DNA of 56,763 bases from Pseudomonas sp. PB120 (lineage in GTDB: Bacteria; Pseudomonadota; Gammaproteobacteria; Pseudomonadales; Pseudomonadaceae): NCBI RefSeq assembly GCF_009761815.1, contig NZ_RWIN01000055.1, forward strand, positions 1-56,763, read 5' to 3'. Below the pieces are notes generated by a model, which worked only from the letters and a program-made list of their open reading frames with translations, was not told the origin of the DNA and made no database searches. Within the stretch, counting starts at the first letter, position 1, and the number at the start of each line of letters is the position of its first letter. The translations under genes and the position numbers were made by a program. Positions 1-8,527 of the stretch are shown here, piece by piece.

Positions 1-430
1 ACGCGAAGGTGCCCTGACCGTAGCCGCTCAATGCAGCAAGCATCTGGCCGGTCTGGTTGTTGTCGCTGTCGATGGCTTGTTTGCCCAGGATCACCAGCTG
101 AGGCTGTTCCTTGTCGACAACGGCTTTGAGCAGCTTGGCAACAGCCAGGGAAGTCAGGTCTTCGGCGGATTCGACGAGGATGGCGCGATCGGCACCCAGA
201 GCCAGCGCGGTGCGCAGTTGCTCTTGAGCGGTGGACGGGCCCACGGAGACGACGACGATTTCAGTCGCAACGCCTTTCTCTTTCAGGCGTACGGCTTCTT
301 CCACTGCGATTTCGCAGAACGGGTTCATCGACATCTTGACGTTGGCGAGGTCGACGCCGGAATTGTCCGCCTTGACGCGAACCTTGACGTTGTAATCCAC
401 AACGCGTTTGACAGCTACAAGAACCTTCAT
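1..430 (-). CDS. etfB: Electron transfer flavoprotein subunit beta (5' part, runs off the window)
   Basis: The minus strand reads [17 protein letters not shown] from an ATG at 430-428, preceded by an AACGAGG ribosome-binding site. This is the highly conserved N-terminus of EtfB. The AMP/FAD-binding fold continues through [10 protein letters not shown] and a [10 protein letters not shown] segment, the ETF-beta signature region. About 143 of the usual ~249 codons are present; the rest lies beyond position 1, where etfA normally follows. EtfAB is the soluble cytoplasmic FAD heterodimer that collects electrons from acyl-CoA and other dehydrogenases. It hands them to the ETF-ubiquinone oxidoreductase encoded divergently at 967. 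Confidence 0.95.
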   Translation of the reverse strand, partial: MKVLVAVKRVVDYNVKVRVKADNSGVDLANVKMSMNPFCEIAVEEAVRLKEKGVATEIVVVSVGPSTAQEQLRTALALGADRAILVESAEDLTSLAVAKLLKAVVDKEQPQLVILGKQAIDSDNNQTGQMLAALSGYGQGTFA

Positions 431-500
431 GGATTCCTCGTTACTCTCCGGTGAAAAGAAAGTCGCCTAGGCGAACCTGGCGGATGATGCTCATCGGCAC

Positions 501-676
501 AAGGGCACCTCTAAAAACGCTGGCTCAGGTCTCGAGTGGTCATCGCTCACAACAATAACGACCGTTCGTCAGTGATGACCGAGGAGTCATTCATTATCGC
601 GACGTGTAAACTGCGCGCTCAAAGATCGCAACGCATCACCCGGTACCGCCATCGCCCTGTCTTTAGAGGTGCTCTT
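501..676. repeat. Candidate MITE-like element with 18-bp terminal inverted repeats
   Basis: The left end at 501-518 (AAGGGCACCTCTAAAAAC) is repeated in inverse at 659-676, with 16 of 18 positions identical and an uninterrupted 11-bp core (GCACCTCTAAA / TTTAGAGGTGC). About 140 bp separate the arms. No ORF of note lies inside and I see no clear target-site duplication. The most plausible etfB promoter lies within it. It occupies most of the 536-bp etfB/etfDH intergenic space left of the etfDH promoter. A non-autonomous transposon is an inference; a long-range inverted repeat of other origin is possible. Confidence 0.45.
593..622 (-). promoter_or_regulatory. Possible etfB promoter
   Basis: On the minus strand a TTGAGC hexamer (plus 617-622) is followed after 18 bp by GATAAT (plus 593-598). 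This would give a leader of about 155 nt ahead of etfB. The match is moderate, and other hexamers are possible in this fairly AT-rich stretch. Confidence 0.35.
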
Positions 677-806
677 GAAACCTTTAGTCAGCCTACGGCG
701 AGCGCAAAACCGACCGTATCTTGACCGGAACGCCTATTCCGGTCAATACGCCAAAATAGCCGTTCATAAGCCGCGTGACTTTGATTTATCTAGCCTGGAG
801 CCGATT

Positions 807-820
807 CAAACAAACGTTTG
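807..820 (+). promoter_or_regulatory. PsrA-type operator in front of etfDH
   Basis: The sequence CAAAC-AAAC-GTTTG matches the published PsrA box form G/CAAAC-N2-4-GTTTG/C exactly. It sits directly upstream of the etfDH -35 element. PsrA is the Pseudomonas TetR-family regulator that senses long-chain fatty acids, and ETF genes are among its reported targets. Binding so close to the -35 would fit repression, relieved when acyl-CoAs need oxidation. The regulator gene is not in this window. Confidence 0.7.
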
Positions 821-822
821 TA

Positions 823-851
823 TTGGACGCTGGGAGTGGTGTAGATATAAT
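823..851 (+). promoter_or_regulatory. etfDH sigma-70 promoter
   Basis: TTGGAC at 823-828 and a perfect TATAAT at 846-851 are separated by 17 bp. Transcription would start near 858, giving a leader of about 110 nt. A short hairpin (GCCACC 854-859 with GGTGGC 870-875) would lie at the RNA 5' end. Confidence 0.75.
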
Positions 852-966
852 GCGCCACCCAGAGAGAAAGGTGGCTGCTCTCCCCGGCTTGCGCAGGGGT
901 TCATGGATGCGACACCAAACCTCCAATTAGAAAAAAAACTGTTGAGCCTTGAGTAGGAGATAACCT

Positions 967-2631
967 GTGGAACGCGAATACATGGAATTCGACGTGGTCA
1001 TCGTCGGTGCCGGCCCCGCTGGTCTTTCCGCTGCCTGCCGATTGAAGCAGAAGGCCGCCGAAGCCGGTAAGGAAATCAGCGTCTGCGTGGTTGAAAAAGG
1101 CTCCGAAGTCGGTGCTCACATCCTGTCTGGTGCCGTGTTCGAACCACGTGCCCTGAACGAATTGTTCCCGGACTGGAAAGAACTGGGCGCCCCGCTGAAC
1201 ACGCCGGTCACGCGCGATGACATTTTTGTCCTCAAGAACGCTGACAGCGCGCAAAAGGTTCCAGACTTCTTTGTGCCCAAGACCATGCACAACGAAGGTA
1301 ACTACATCATCTCCCTGGGCAATCTGTGCCGCTGGCTGGCCCAGCAGGCCGAGAACCTGGGTGTGGAAATCTACCCGGGCTTCGCCGCTCAGGAAGCGCT
1401 GATCGACGAGAACGGCGTGGTTCGCGGGATCATCACCGGCGACCTGGGCGTTGACCGCGAAGGTCATCCGAAAGAAGGCCTGTACACCCCCGGCATGGAA
1501 CTGCGCGGCAAGTACACGCTGTTCGCCGAAGGCTGCCGCGGCCACATCGGCAAGCAGCTGATCAAGCGCTTCAACCTCGACAGCGATGCCGATGCCCAGC
1601 ACTACGGCATCGGCCTGAAAGAAATCTGGGAAATCGACCCGGCCAAGCATCAGCCGGGCCTGGTGGTTCACACCGCCGGTTGGCCGCTGGACGTCATGGG
1701 CACCGAGAACACCGGCGGCTCGTTCCTCTATCACCTGGAAAACAACCAGGTGTTTGTCGGCCTGATCGTCGATCTTTCCTACAGCAACACTTACCTGTCG
1801 CCGTTCGACGAGTTCCAGCGCCTCAAGCATCACCCGGTGCTCAAGCAGTACCTGGAAGGCGGCAAGCGCATCAGCTACGGCGCTCGCGCCATCTGCAAGG
1901 GCGGCCTGAACTCGCTGCCGAAAATGGTGTTCAAGGGCGGTGCGCTGATCGGCTGCGACCTCGGCACCCTGAACTTCGCCAAGATCAAAGGCAGCCACAC
2001 CGCGATGAAGTCCGGCATGCTCGCCGCTGAATCCGTGGCCGAGGCGCTGTTCGCTGAAAAAGACGGCACCGAAGAGCTGACCACTTACGTCGACGCATTC
2101 AAGAAGAGCTGGCTCTACGACGAATTGTTCGCCAGTCGCAACTTCGGCCCGGCGATCCACAAGTTCGGCGCCATCGTCGGCGGTGGTTTCAACTGGCTCG
2201 ACCAGAACATCTTCGGCGGCAAACTGCCGTTCACCTTGCACGACAACAAGCCGGACTACGCGTGCCTGAAGCTCGCGGCCGACTGCAAGAAAATCGACTA
2301 CCCAAAACCGGACGGCAAACTCAGCTTCGACAAGCTGAGCTCGGTGTTCATCTCTGGTACCAACCACGAAGAAGAGCAACCGTGCCACCTGAAGCTGACC
2401 GATCCGAGCATCCCGATCAGCAAGAACCTGCCACTGTACGATGAACCGGCCCAGCGCTACTGCCCGGCCGGCGTGTACGAAGTGGTGACCAAGGAAGACG
2501 GCGAGAAGCGCTTCCAGATCAACGCCCAGAACTGCGTTCACTGCAAGACCTGCGACATCAAGGACCCTGCACAGAACATCACCTGGGTGACACCGGAAGG
2601 TGCTGGCGGCCCGACTTACCCGAACATGTAA
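967..2631 (+). CDS. Electron transfer flavoprotein-ubiquinone oxidoreductase
   Basis: This 554-residue inner-membrane-associated FAD and 4Fe-4S enzyme takes electrons from reduced ETF and passes them to ubiquinone. It links fatty-acid and amino-acid oxidation to the respiratory chain. The N-terminal dinucleotide-binding motif VVIVGAGPAGLS is at residues ~9-20. The C-terminal iron-sulfur ligands are seen as YCPAGVY and CVHCKTC (residues ~500-530). The length equals that of known family members. The GTG at 967 was chosen because AGGAGA (955-960) lies 6 nt ahead; the in-frame ATG at 982 would be too far. The gene is divergent from etfB and probably controlled by PsrA. Confidence 0.97.
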   Translation: MEREYMEFDVVIVGAGPAGLSAACRLKQKAAEAGKEISVCVVEKGSEVGAHILSGAVFEPRALNELFPDWKELGAPLNTPVTRDDIFVLKNADSAQKVPDFFVPKTMHNEGNYIISLGNLCRWLAQQAENLGVEIYPGFAAQEALIDENGVVRGIITGDLGVDREGHPKEGLYTPGMELRGKYTLFAEGCRGHIGKQLIKRFNLDSDADAQHYGIGLKEIWEIDPAKHQPGLVVHTAGWPLDVMGTENTGGSFLYHLENNQVFVGLIVDLSYSNTYLSPFDEFQRLKHHPVLKQYLEGGKRISYGARAICKGGLNSLPKMVFKGGALIGCDLGTLNFAKIKGSHTAMKSGMLAAESVAEALFAEKDGTEELTTYVDAFKKSWLYDELFASRNFGPAIHKFGAIVGGGFNWLDQNIFGGKLPFTLHDNKPDYACLKLAADCKKIDYPKPDGKLSFDKLSSVFISGTNHEEEQPCHLKLTDPSIPISKNLPLYDEPAQRYCPAGVYEVVTKEDGEKRFQINAQNCVHCKTCDIKDPAQNITWVTPEGAGGPTYPNM

Positions 2632-2650
2632 GCCGAACGCTTGAACATCA

Positions 2651-2675
2651 AGGCTCCCGACCTGGGGGCCTTTTT
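2651..2675 (+). terminator. etfDH terminator
   Basis: The stem AGGCtCCC (2651-2658) pairs with GGGgGCCT (2664-2671), closing a 5-nt loop, and is followed by a run of T. It begins 20 nt after the etfDH stop codon. Confidence 0.8.
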
Positions 2676-2708
2676 GTTGCCCACTATTTATGCCGCACCA
2701 CAAAACCC

Positions 2709-2799
2709 TGTGGGAGCGAGCCTGCTCGCGATGACGGATTACAATCCAGCATTAATGCCGACTGACACACCGCAATCGCGAGCAGGCTCGCTCCTACAA
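2709..2799. repeat. REPIN (REP class A, head-to-head pair)
   Basis: TGTGGGAGCGAGCCTGCTCGCGATG at 2709-2733 and its inverse (ATCGCGAGCAGGCTCGCTCCTACA, 2775-2798) flank a 41-bp centre. This is the main REP family of the P. fluorescens group. It lies between the convergent etfDH and araC-family genes. Confidence 0.9.
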
Positions 2800-2814
2800 G
2801 GGATTGGTGGTGAA

Positions 2815-3705
2815 TCAGGCAGCGCGTTCGTCGCCAGGATTACGCTCAAAGTAGCGCTTGTACTCCCGACTGAACTGCGACGTGCTCTGATACCCCACTC
2901 GATGCGCGACCTGCGCCACACCCAGCCCCTCCGACACCAGCAACGTCTGCGCTTTAAGCAGGCGCAATCGCTTCAGATACTGCACCGGCGACAACAACGT
3001 GCTGCGCTTGAAGTGCTCATGAAAGGTCGACGCGCTCATGTTCGCGCAACTGGCCAGCGTCTCGACGTTCAACGGCTCGGTGAAATGCCCGTGCAGATGG
3101 TTGAGCGACGCCGCGATCCGGGCGAACTGTCCCTGCTGCTCGACCAATGCCCGCAACACATCGGCCTGCGGTCCGCGCAATGCCACGAACAGCAATTCAC
3201 GCAAACGCGCCGGCCCCATGATCTGGCACTCCAGCGGATCGTGCAGGCAGCGCAGCAACCGTTCCACGCAACCGCGCATGGCGTCGTCGAGCACTGCCGA
3301 GGTCATGGACTCCGGCGTCTGGGCAGCAATTGTGCGCCCCGGCACCAGCCCCATCGCCAACACCAACTCACCGAGCAGCGCCCGATCGATCGCGATGGAC
3401 ACCCCAAGCATCGGCCCATCTGGCGCCGAAAAGGTTTCGCACTCGAAAGGCACCGGCAATGCCTGAATCAGATAATGCCCGGCGCCATACTCCAGCGTTC
3501 GCGGCCCCAGGTACGCCAGTTTGCTGCCCTGGGCGATGATCACCAGGCTCGGCTCGTAGATCTGCGGGCCACGGGCCACATCACAACTGGCGCGTAAAAC
3601 CTGCACGCCTGGCAACGCGGTGGGAGCGAAACCATCGCGGGTGGTCAGAGGCTGAATCAGCGAAACCAGCGTGGCATTGGCGTCGAGATGACGGGTCAAC
3701 AACAT
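2815..3705 (-). CDS. AraC-family transcriptional regulator
   Basis: This 296-residue regulator has an AraC_N-type sensor domain (residues ~20-180, including PSLVIIAQGSKLAYLG) and a C-terminal double HTH domain. In the HTH region, LASCANMSASTFHEHFKR and GYQSTSQFSREYKRYF (about 220-290) are the two recognition helices. AraC_N regulators of this type often control a neighbouring alcohol dehydrogenase or aldo-keto reductase, and here the gene is divergent from a zinc alcohol dehydrogenase, 190 bp apart. Control of that gene is an inference from position. No operator was identified. Confidence 0.9.
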   Translation of the reverse strand: MLLTRHLDANATLVSLIQPLTTRDGFAPTALPGVQVLRASCDVARGPQIYEPSLVIIAQGSKLAYLGPRTLEYGAGHYLIQALPVPFECETFSAPDGPMLGVSIAIDRALLGELVLAMGLVPGRTIAAQTPESMTSAVLDDAMRGCVERLLRCLHDPLECQIMGPARLRELLFVALRGPQADVLRALVEQQGQFARIAASLNHLHGHFTEPLNVETLASCANMSASTFHEHFKRSTLLSPVQYLKRLRLLKAQTLLVSEGLGVAQVAHRVGYQSTSQFSREYKRYFERNPGDERAA

Positions 3706-3895
3706 GAGCGTTCTTCACCAAAAAAGTCGCGGAAAATCGGATGAAAGCATCATCGCAGGTCTGATCGCCCATTTGATCAAACGAAAGCGGATGCCGGAGG
3801 AATAGGCATGACACCCGGAGGAATCGCCATGGCCGGTGCGAGGAGCGACGCCCAAAATGCGCCGCCTCACTTGTCACAGCTTTGCGAGGTTCACC

Positions 3896-4948
3896 ATGTA
3901 CACCGCCATCGGATACGCCACCCAGTCGGCCACCACTCCCCTCGCCCCCGTGAAATTCGAACGCCGCAGCCCGCGGCCCGACGACGTTGCGATCGACATC
4001 CTGTACTGCGGCGTCTGCCATTCCGACATCCATCAGGCACGCAACGAATGGGGCATTGCCGTTTACCCGCTGATGCCCGGCCACGAGATCGTAGGCAAAG
4101 TGACCGCCATCGGTGCGAACGTCACCCAACACAAAGTCGGCGATCTGGTCGGCGTCGGCTGCATGGTCGATTCGTGCCGCAGCTGCGAAGCGTGCCAGGC
4201 CAACCTCGAGCAATATTGCCTCGAAGGTCCGACCATGACCTACGCCACACCGGACCGGGTCGATGGCAGCAACACCATGGGCGGCTACTCCGACAGCATT
4301 GTGGTCAGCGAGCACTTCGTGGTGCGCATTCCGGAAAAACTCGACCCGGCCAGCGCCGCGCCGATCCTTTGCGCCGGCATCACCACCTACTCGCCGCTCA
4401 AGCACTACGGCGTCAAGGCCGGCGACAAGGTCGGGATTCTCGGCATGGGCGGCCTCGGCCACATGGGCATCAAGTTCGCCAAGGCGATGGGTGCCGAAGT
4501 GACGCTGTTCACCCGCTCGGCGAGCAAAGCCGAGGAAGGTCGCCGCCAAGGCGCGGACCACGTGATTGTGTCCACGGATGCCGAGCAGATGAAGGCAGCG
4601 GCAGGCCAGTTCGACTTCCTGCTGGACACCATTCCAGTGCAGCACGACCTCAACCCCTACCTCGATACGCTGCGTTTCGACGGTGTGCACATTCTGGTGG
4701 GCCTGATTGAACCGGTCGATCCGCCGATCCACGCGGCCAAATTGGTACTGGGCCGTCGCGTGCTGGCCGGCTCGCTGATCGGCGGCATCGCAGAAACCCA
4801 GGAAGTGCTGGATTTCTGCGCCGAACACGGCATCACCTGCGACATCGAAATGCTCGACATCCATCAGATCAACGAGGCTTTTGCCCGCATGATTGCCGGT
4901 GACGTGAAGTACCGCTTCGTGATCGACATGGCGACGCTGAAGGTCTGA
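3896..4948 (+). CDS. Zinc-dependent NAD(P)-dependent alcohol dehydrogenase (YahK/cinnamyl type)
   Basis: This 350-residue cytoplasmic medium-chain dehydrogenase probably reduces aldehydes to alcohols with NADPH. The catalytic zinc ligands are in CGVCHSD (residues 38-44) and GHEIVG. The structural zinc cysteines are in CRSCEACQANLEQYC (about 90-110), and the nucleotide-binding loop is GMGGLGHMG. The length matches the E. coli YahK type. The ATG at 3896 follows CGAGG (3885-3889); an upstream in-frame ATG at 3836 would add 20 residues foreign to the family. The stop is 11 bp from that of the convergent IclR gene, and an imperfect hairpin (TGAAGGT 4938-4944 / ACCTTCA 4964-4970) spans both ends. 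Confidence 0.93.
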   Translation: MYTAIGYATQSATTPLAPVKFERRSPRPDDVAIDILYCGVCHSDIHQARNEWGIAVYPLMPGHEIVGKVTAIGANVTQHKVGDLVGVGCMVDSCRSCEACQANLEQYCLEGPTMTYATPDRVDGSNTMGGYSDSIVVSEHFVVRIPEKLDPASAAPILCAGITTYSPLKHYGVKAGDKVGILGMGGLGHMGIKFAKAMGAEVTLFTRSASKAEEGRRQGADHVIVSTDAEQMKAAAGQFDFLLDTIPVQHDLNPYLDTLRFDGVHILVGLIEPVDPPIHAAKLVLGRRVLAGSLIGGIAETQEVLDFCAEHGITCDIEMLDIHQINEAFARMIAGDVKYRFVIDMATLKV

Positions 4949-4959
4949 ACCCTGGCGGT

Positions 4960-5763
4960 TTAAACCTTCAAGCCGAGTTCCGCGGAGAGCCGGGCCGTGA
5001 CCCCTTTGATCAGGGGAATCAGCTCGGCCATTTTTTCCAGTGGCATGTACGGCACGGTACTGGCGATGCTGATACCGGCGACGATGCGCTTGCTGGCATC
5101 ACGGATCGGCGCTGCCACGCAGCGGATCGACGGTTCGTTGTCTTCCAGATCAAAGGCGTAACCGCCCGCGACATACTCGACCATGCGCTGACGGAACTGC
5201 TCCCAGGATTGTTCCGGGTGCTGCGGCCAAAACTGATTTTTCCCACCTACGGGCAGGCTGACTTCGTACAGCCGCTGCCAGTCTTCCGGCGTGTCATCCA
5301 GCATCAGTGCCTTGCCGATCCCGGTGCGCGCCAACGGCATGCGATGACCGACCCGCGAACGCATTTCCGGACCATTGCGCCCCGGATTCTTGTGCAGGTA
5401 AAGCACCTCGTCGCCTTCACGAATGGCCAGGTGAATGGTGTCGCCGGTCAACGCCGACAGCTCATCAAGATACGGTCCGGCCAGGGTCACCAACGGCAGT
5501 TCTTCCCGCGCCTGGAAACCCAGTTCGATCAACTTGGGCCCTAACAGATAACCGACCTGTGGCACCACCCGCAGGTAACGCTCGTCCACCAGGCAACTGG
5601 CCAGGCGATGGGTGGTGCTGCGCGTGGTGCCGATCAGCCGGGCAATTTCCTTGAGATCGCGGGCGCCACTGGCCACGGCCTGAACCACACCCAAACCGCG
5701 AAGCAGTGTCTGGGTGCCGGTCGGCGCGGCGTCCTTGGCGATTTTTGGGGCGTCTTCCTGCAT
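4960..5763 (-). CDS. IclR-family transcriptional regulator of the dgo region
   Basis: The protein has 267 residues. The N-terminal winged helix (about 20-80) includes LKEIARLIGTTRSTTHRLAS, and the IclR effector-binding domain (about 90-265) includes GDTIHLAIREGDEVLYLHK and GISIASTVPYMP. It lies 60 bp beyond dgoT on the same strand, so it is probably the last gene of the galactonate operon or has its own promoter. It is a good candidate for the factor that binds the TCCCA-N5-TGGGA palindromes at the dgoK and araF promoters. IclR proteins act as activators or repressors; the upstream position of the palindrome favours activation. E. coli instead uses a GntR protein (DgoR) for dgo. Confidence 0.9.
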   Translation of the reverse strand: MQEDAPKIAKDAAPTGTQTLLRGLGVVQAVASGARDLKEIARLIGTTRSTTHRLASCLVDERYLRVVPQVGYLLGPKLIELGFQAREELPLVTLAGPYLDELSALTGDTIHLAIREGDEVLYLHKNPGRNGPEMRSRVGHRMPLARTGIGKALMLDDTPEDWQRLYEVSLPVGGKNQFWPQHPEQSWEQFRQRMVEYVAGGYAFDLEDNEPSIRCVAAPIRDASKRIVAGISIASTVPYMPLEKMAELIPLIKGVTARLSAELGLKV

Positions 5764-5823
5764 ATCCAGCCTTTACCGTTGAGCGAGTGAACGGGCGGCA
5801 TTATGGTCGCCCGACGGCTGCCA

Positions 5824-7134
5824 CTACAACTTGATACGTTCGACTTTGCCGACCAGCAAGATGTAGGAAAGCGCCCCCATCAACGCCAGAACCGAGATGT
5901 AGGTAATCGCCGGGGCGAACGAATCACCGGTCGCCAGGAAACCGATGACAATGGGCGTGGCAATGGCGGACAAGTTACCGATGAAGTTGAACACCCCGCC
6001 GGTCAGCCCGAGCAACCGTGCCGGCGCCAGCGTTGAAACCAGTGACCAGGTGATCGACGCCAGCCCGTTGCCGAAGAACGCCAGGGCGAGGAAGGCAATG
6101 ACCAGCGGTGTCGACTCAACGAAGTTGGCGCCGATGATCGAGGTGGAAATCAGCAGGCCACTGATGATCGGCAACTTGCGGGCAAAACCCACCGTGTAAC
6201 CACGACGAATCAGGAAGTCGGAAAAGAACCCCGAGCACAACACGCCAATGAACGCAGCGAGAAACGGCAGCGACGCCAACAGGCCGGACTTGATGAAGTC
6301 CATGCCGCGATATTTCACCAGGTAGGTCGGGAACCACGTCAGAAAAAACCACAGCGTCGAGTTGAGGCAGAACTGACCGAGATAGATGCCCCACAACTTG
6401 CGTTTGGTCAGCACGATGCCGAGGTCGGTCCAGCTGAATTTCGCCTTGACCTTGGCTTGCTCGGCCTGAATATCCACCAGCCCGCCGCCTTCACGAATCA
6501 GGTTGATTTCCTCGTCGTTGGCGCCTTTGAAATCCCGTGGTTCGCGATACACCGCGTACCAGATCACGGCCCAGAGAATGCCCACTGCGCCGGTAGTGAC
6601 GAACACCATGTGCCAGCCAAATTCATGCTGCAACCAGGCCAGTACCGGCGTCAGGAACGCCAACCCGACAAACTGCCCGGAGGTGTAGAAACCAATGGCC
6701 GTGGCGCGCTCGCGCTCGGGAAACCAGGTCGTCACCACGCGGCTATTGATCGGATAGGCCGGCGCTTCCAGTGCGCCCACGGCCATGCGCAATACAAACA
6801 GCGCGATGAAACTGCCCGCGAAGCCGAGCATCACCGTGGCCAGTGACCACAACAGCAACGCGACGCTGTAGAGGATGCGCGGCGGCACCCGATCCACCAG
6901 CCAACCGCCGGGGATCTGCATGGCGGCGTAGGTCCAGCCAAACGCGGAGAAGATCAGCCCGACATGAATGGGGTCGATGCCCAGTTCGCTGGTCAGCGCC
7001 GGGGCGGCGATGGAGAGGTTGCTGCGGTCCAGGTAATTGATCACCACGGTGATGAACAGCAGGACCATGATGAAAAAACGCTTGCGACTCGGCGTCACCA
7101 ACGACGCCTGCCCTGCGAGGGTTTGCGGTTGCAT
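5824..7134 (-). CDS. dgoT: MFS D-galactonate (hexonate) transporter
   Basis: This 436-residue inner-membrane transporter of the anion:cation symporter branch has about 12 membrane helices. It begins with FFIMVLLFITVVINYLDRSNLSIAAPAL, the usual opening of the DgoT/GudP/GarP hexonate carriers. The loop motif after helix 2 reads GGWLVDRVPPR. It would import D-galactonate with protons. It lies downstream of dgoD, separated by 198 bp that hold a REPIN, and upstream of the IclR gene. The exact hexonate is inferred from the dgo neighbours. Confidence 0.9.
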   Translation of the reverse strand: MQPQTLAGQASLVTPSRKRFFIMVLLFITVVINYLDRSNLSIAAPALTSELGIDPIHVGLIFSAFGWTYAAMQIPGGWLVDRVPPRILYSVALLLWSLATVMLGFAGSFIALFVLRMAVGALEAPAYPINSRVVTTWFPERERATAIGFYTSGQFVGLAFLTPVLAWLQHEFGWHMVFVTTGAVGILWAVIWYAVYREPRDFKGANDEEINLIREGGGLVDIQAEQAKVKAKFSWTDLGIVLTKRKLWGIYLGQFCLNSTLWFFLTWFPTYLVKYRGMDFIKSGLLASLPFLAAFIGVLCSGFFSDFLIRRGYTVGFARKLPIISGLLISTSIIGANFVESTPLVIAFLALAFFGNGLASITWSLVSTLAPARLLGLTGGVFNFIGNLSAIATPIVIGFLATGDSFAPAITYISVLALMGALSYILLVGKVERIKL

Positions 7135-7216
7135 GAGGAGTGCCTCTTTTTATGTTTATTGAGGTCGATGTGAAACTGGAATGATGCAGACCTCCCTGTC
7201 CATGGAGATCAAAAAC

Positions 7217-7306
7217 TGTGGGAGCCAGCCTGCTGGCGATAGTGATGTGTCAGTCACCATTAATGCTGGATGTGCTGACCCAATCGCCAGCAGGCTGGCT
7301 CCCACA
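7217..7306. repeat. REPIN inside the dgo operon
   Basis: TGTGGGAGCCAGCCTGCTGGCGAT at 7217 onward and its inverse ending at 7306 form a pair with a ~40-bp centre. This is a class A variant with CCAGC/GCTGG in place of CGAGC/GCTCG. It sits between dgoD and dgoT, so it would be transcribed in the operon mRNA. Confidence 0.85.
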
Positions 7307-7332
7307 GGGGTTAAGGGGGAGTTAGGGAACAC

Positions 7333-8481
7333 TCACCACTCGGCGAAACTGCCGTCGGCATGGCGCCAGATCGGGTTGCGCCAGCGATGGCCGACGGCCG
7401 CCCGTTCGATCACGTATTCCTCGTTGATTTCGATGCCCAGGCCCGGACCGTTCGGGATTTTCACGAAGCCTTTGTCGTAGTCGAATACCCGCGGATCCTT
7501 CACGTAATCCAGCAGGTCGTTGCTCTCGTTGTAGTGAATGCCCAGGCTCTGCTCCTGGATGAACGCGTTGTAGCAGACCGCGTCCAGTTGCAGGCACGCC
7601 GCCAGTGCAATTGGCCCGAGCGGGCAATGCAGGGCCAACGCCACGTCGTAGGCTTCGGCCATGTTGGCGATCTTGCGGGTCTCGGTGATGCCGCCGGCGT
7701 GGGACGCATCGGGCTGGATGATGTCGACGTAACCTTCGCTGAGCACACGCTTGAAATCCCAGCGGGAGAACAGCCGCTCGCCGAGGGCAATCGGCGTGCT
7801 GGTCAGCGGCGCCAGTTCCTTCAGCGCTTCGTAGTTTTCGCTGAGGACCGGCTCTTCGATGAACATCAGTTTGTACGGATCCAGTTCCTTCATCAGCACC
7901 TTGGCCATGGGCTTGTGCACCCGACCATGGAAGTCGACGCCGATGCCGACGTTCGGGCCGACCGCGTCACGCACGGCGGCGACGTTGGCCAGGGCCAGGT
8001 CGACTTTCTCGAAGGAGTCGAGGAATTGCAGCTCTTCGGTGCCGTTCATTTTCACCGCAGTGAAACCCCGCGATACCGCTTCTTTGGCTGCACGCGCAGT
8101 GTCCGCCGGCCGGTCGCCGCCGATCCACGAGTACACACGAATCTTGTCGCGCACTTGGCCACCGAGCAAATCGCTGACTGACACCCCCAAGGCCTTGCCC
8201 TTGATGTCCCACAACGCCTGATCGATACCGGCCAGCGCGCTCATGTGTATCGCGCCGCCACGGTAGAAGCCGCCGCGATACAGCACGGTCCAGATGTCTT
8301 CGATGTTGCGTGGGTCTTTGCCAATCAGGTAGTCGGACAATTCCTCGACGGCCGCCGCGACGGTATGCGCCCGGCCTTCGACCACGGGCTCGCCCCAACC
8401 GGTGACGCCTTCATCGGTTTCGACCTTGAGGAAACACCAGCGCGGCGGAACGATGAAGGTGGTCAGTTTGGTGATTTTCAT
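7333..8481 (-). CDS. dgoD: D-galactonate dehydratase
   Basis: This 382-residue enzyme dehydrates D-galactonate to 2-keto-3-deoxygalactonate in the cytoplasm. It belongs to the mandelate racemase branch of the enolase superfamily. The sequence follows E. coli DgoD closely from end to end, for example [25 protein letters not shown] and the C-terminal [12 protein letters not shown]. Metal and catalytic residues are visible in VDFHGR (Asp, His), FIEEPVL (Glu), ALGERLF (Glu) and ALHCPLGP (His). It is preceded by a purine-rich ribosome-binding site (AGAGAGAAGAG) and lies 46 bp after dgoA. Confidence 0.97.
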   Translation of the reverse strand: MKITKLTTFIVPPRWCFLKVETDEGVTGWGEPVVEGRAHTVAAAVEELSDYLIGKDPRNIEDIWTVLYRGGFYRGGAIHMSALAGIDQALWDIKGKALGVSVSDLLGGQVRDKIRVYSWIGGDRPADTARAAKEAVSRGFTAVKMNGTEELQFLDSFEKVDLALANVAAVRDAVGPNVGIGVDFHGRVHKPMAKVLMKELDPYKLMFIEEPVLSENYEALKELAPLTSTPIALGERLFSRWDFKRVLSEGYVDIIQPDASHAGGITETRKIANMAEAYDVALALHCPLGPIALAACLQLDAVCYNAFIQEQSLGIHYNESNDLLDYVKDPRVFDYDKGFVKIPNGPGLGIEINEEYVIERAAVGHRWRNPIWRHADGSFAEW

Positions 8482-8527
8482 CTCTTCTCTCTCTTATTCG
8501 ATTCAGCGCGCTCGGCGCCAGAAAGTC

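Noticed and set aside
536..956. Small open frames (62 and 95 codons) between etfB and etfDH
   Set aside because: No ribosome-binding sites, no recognisable product, and they cross the etfDH promoter and the inverted-repeat element.
901..2703. 600-codon open frame antisense to etfDH
   Set aside because: Shadow of a GC-rich gene; the encoded sequence has no recognisable domain, and ETF-ubiquinone oxidoreductase is certain.
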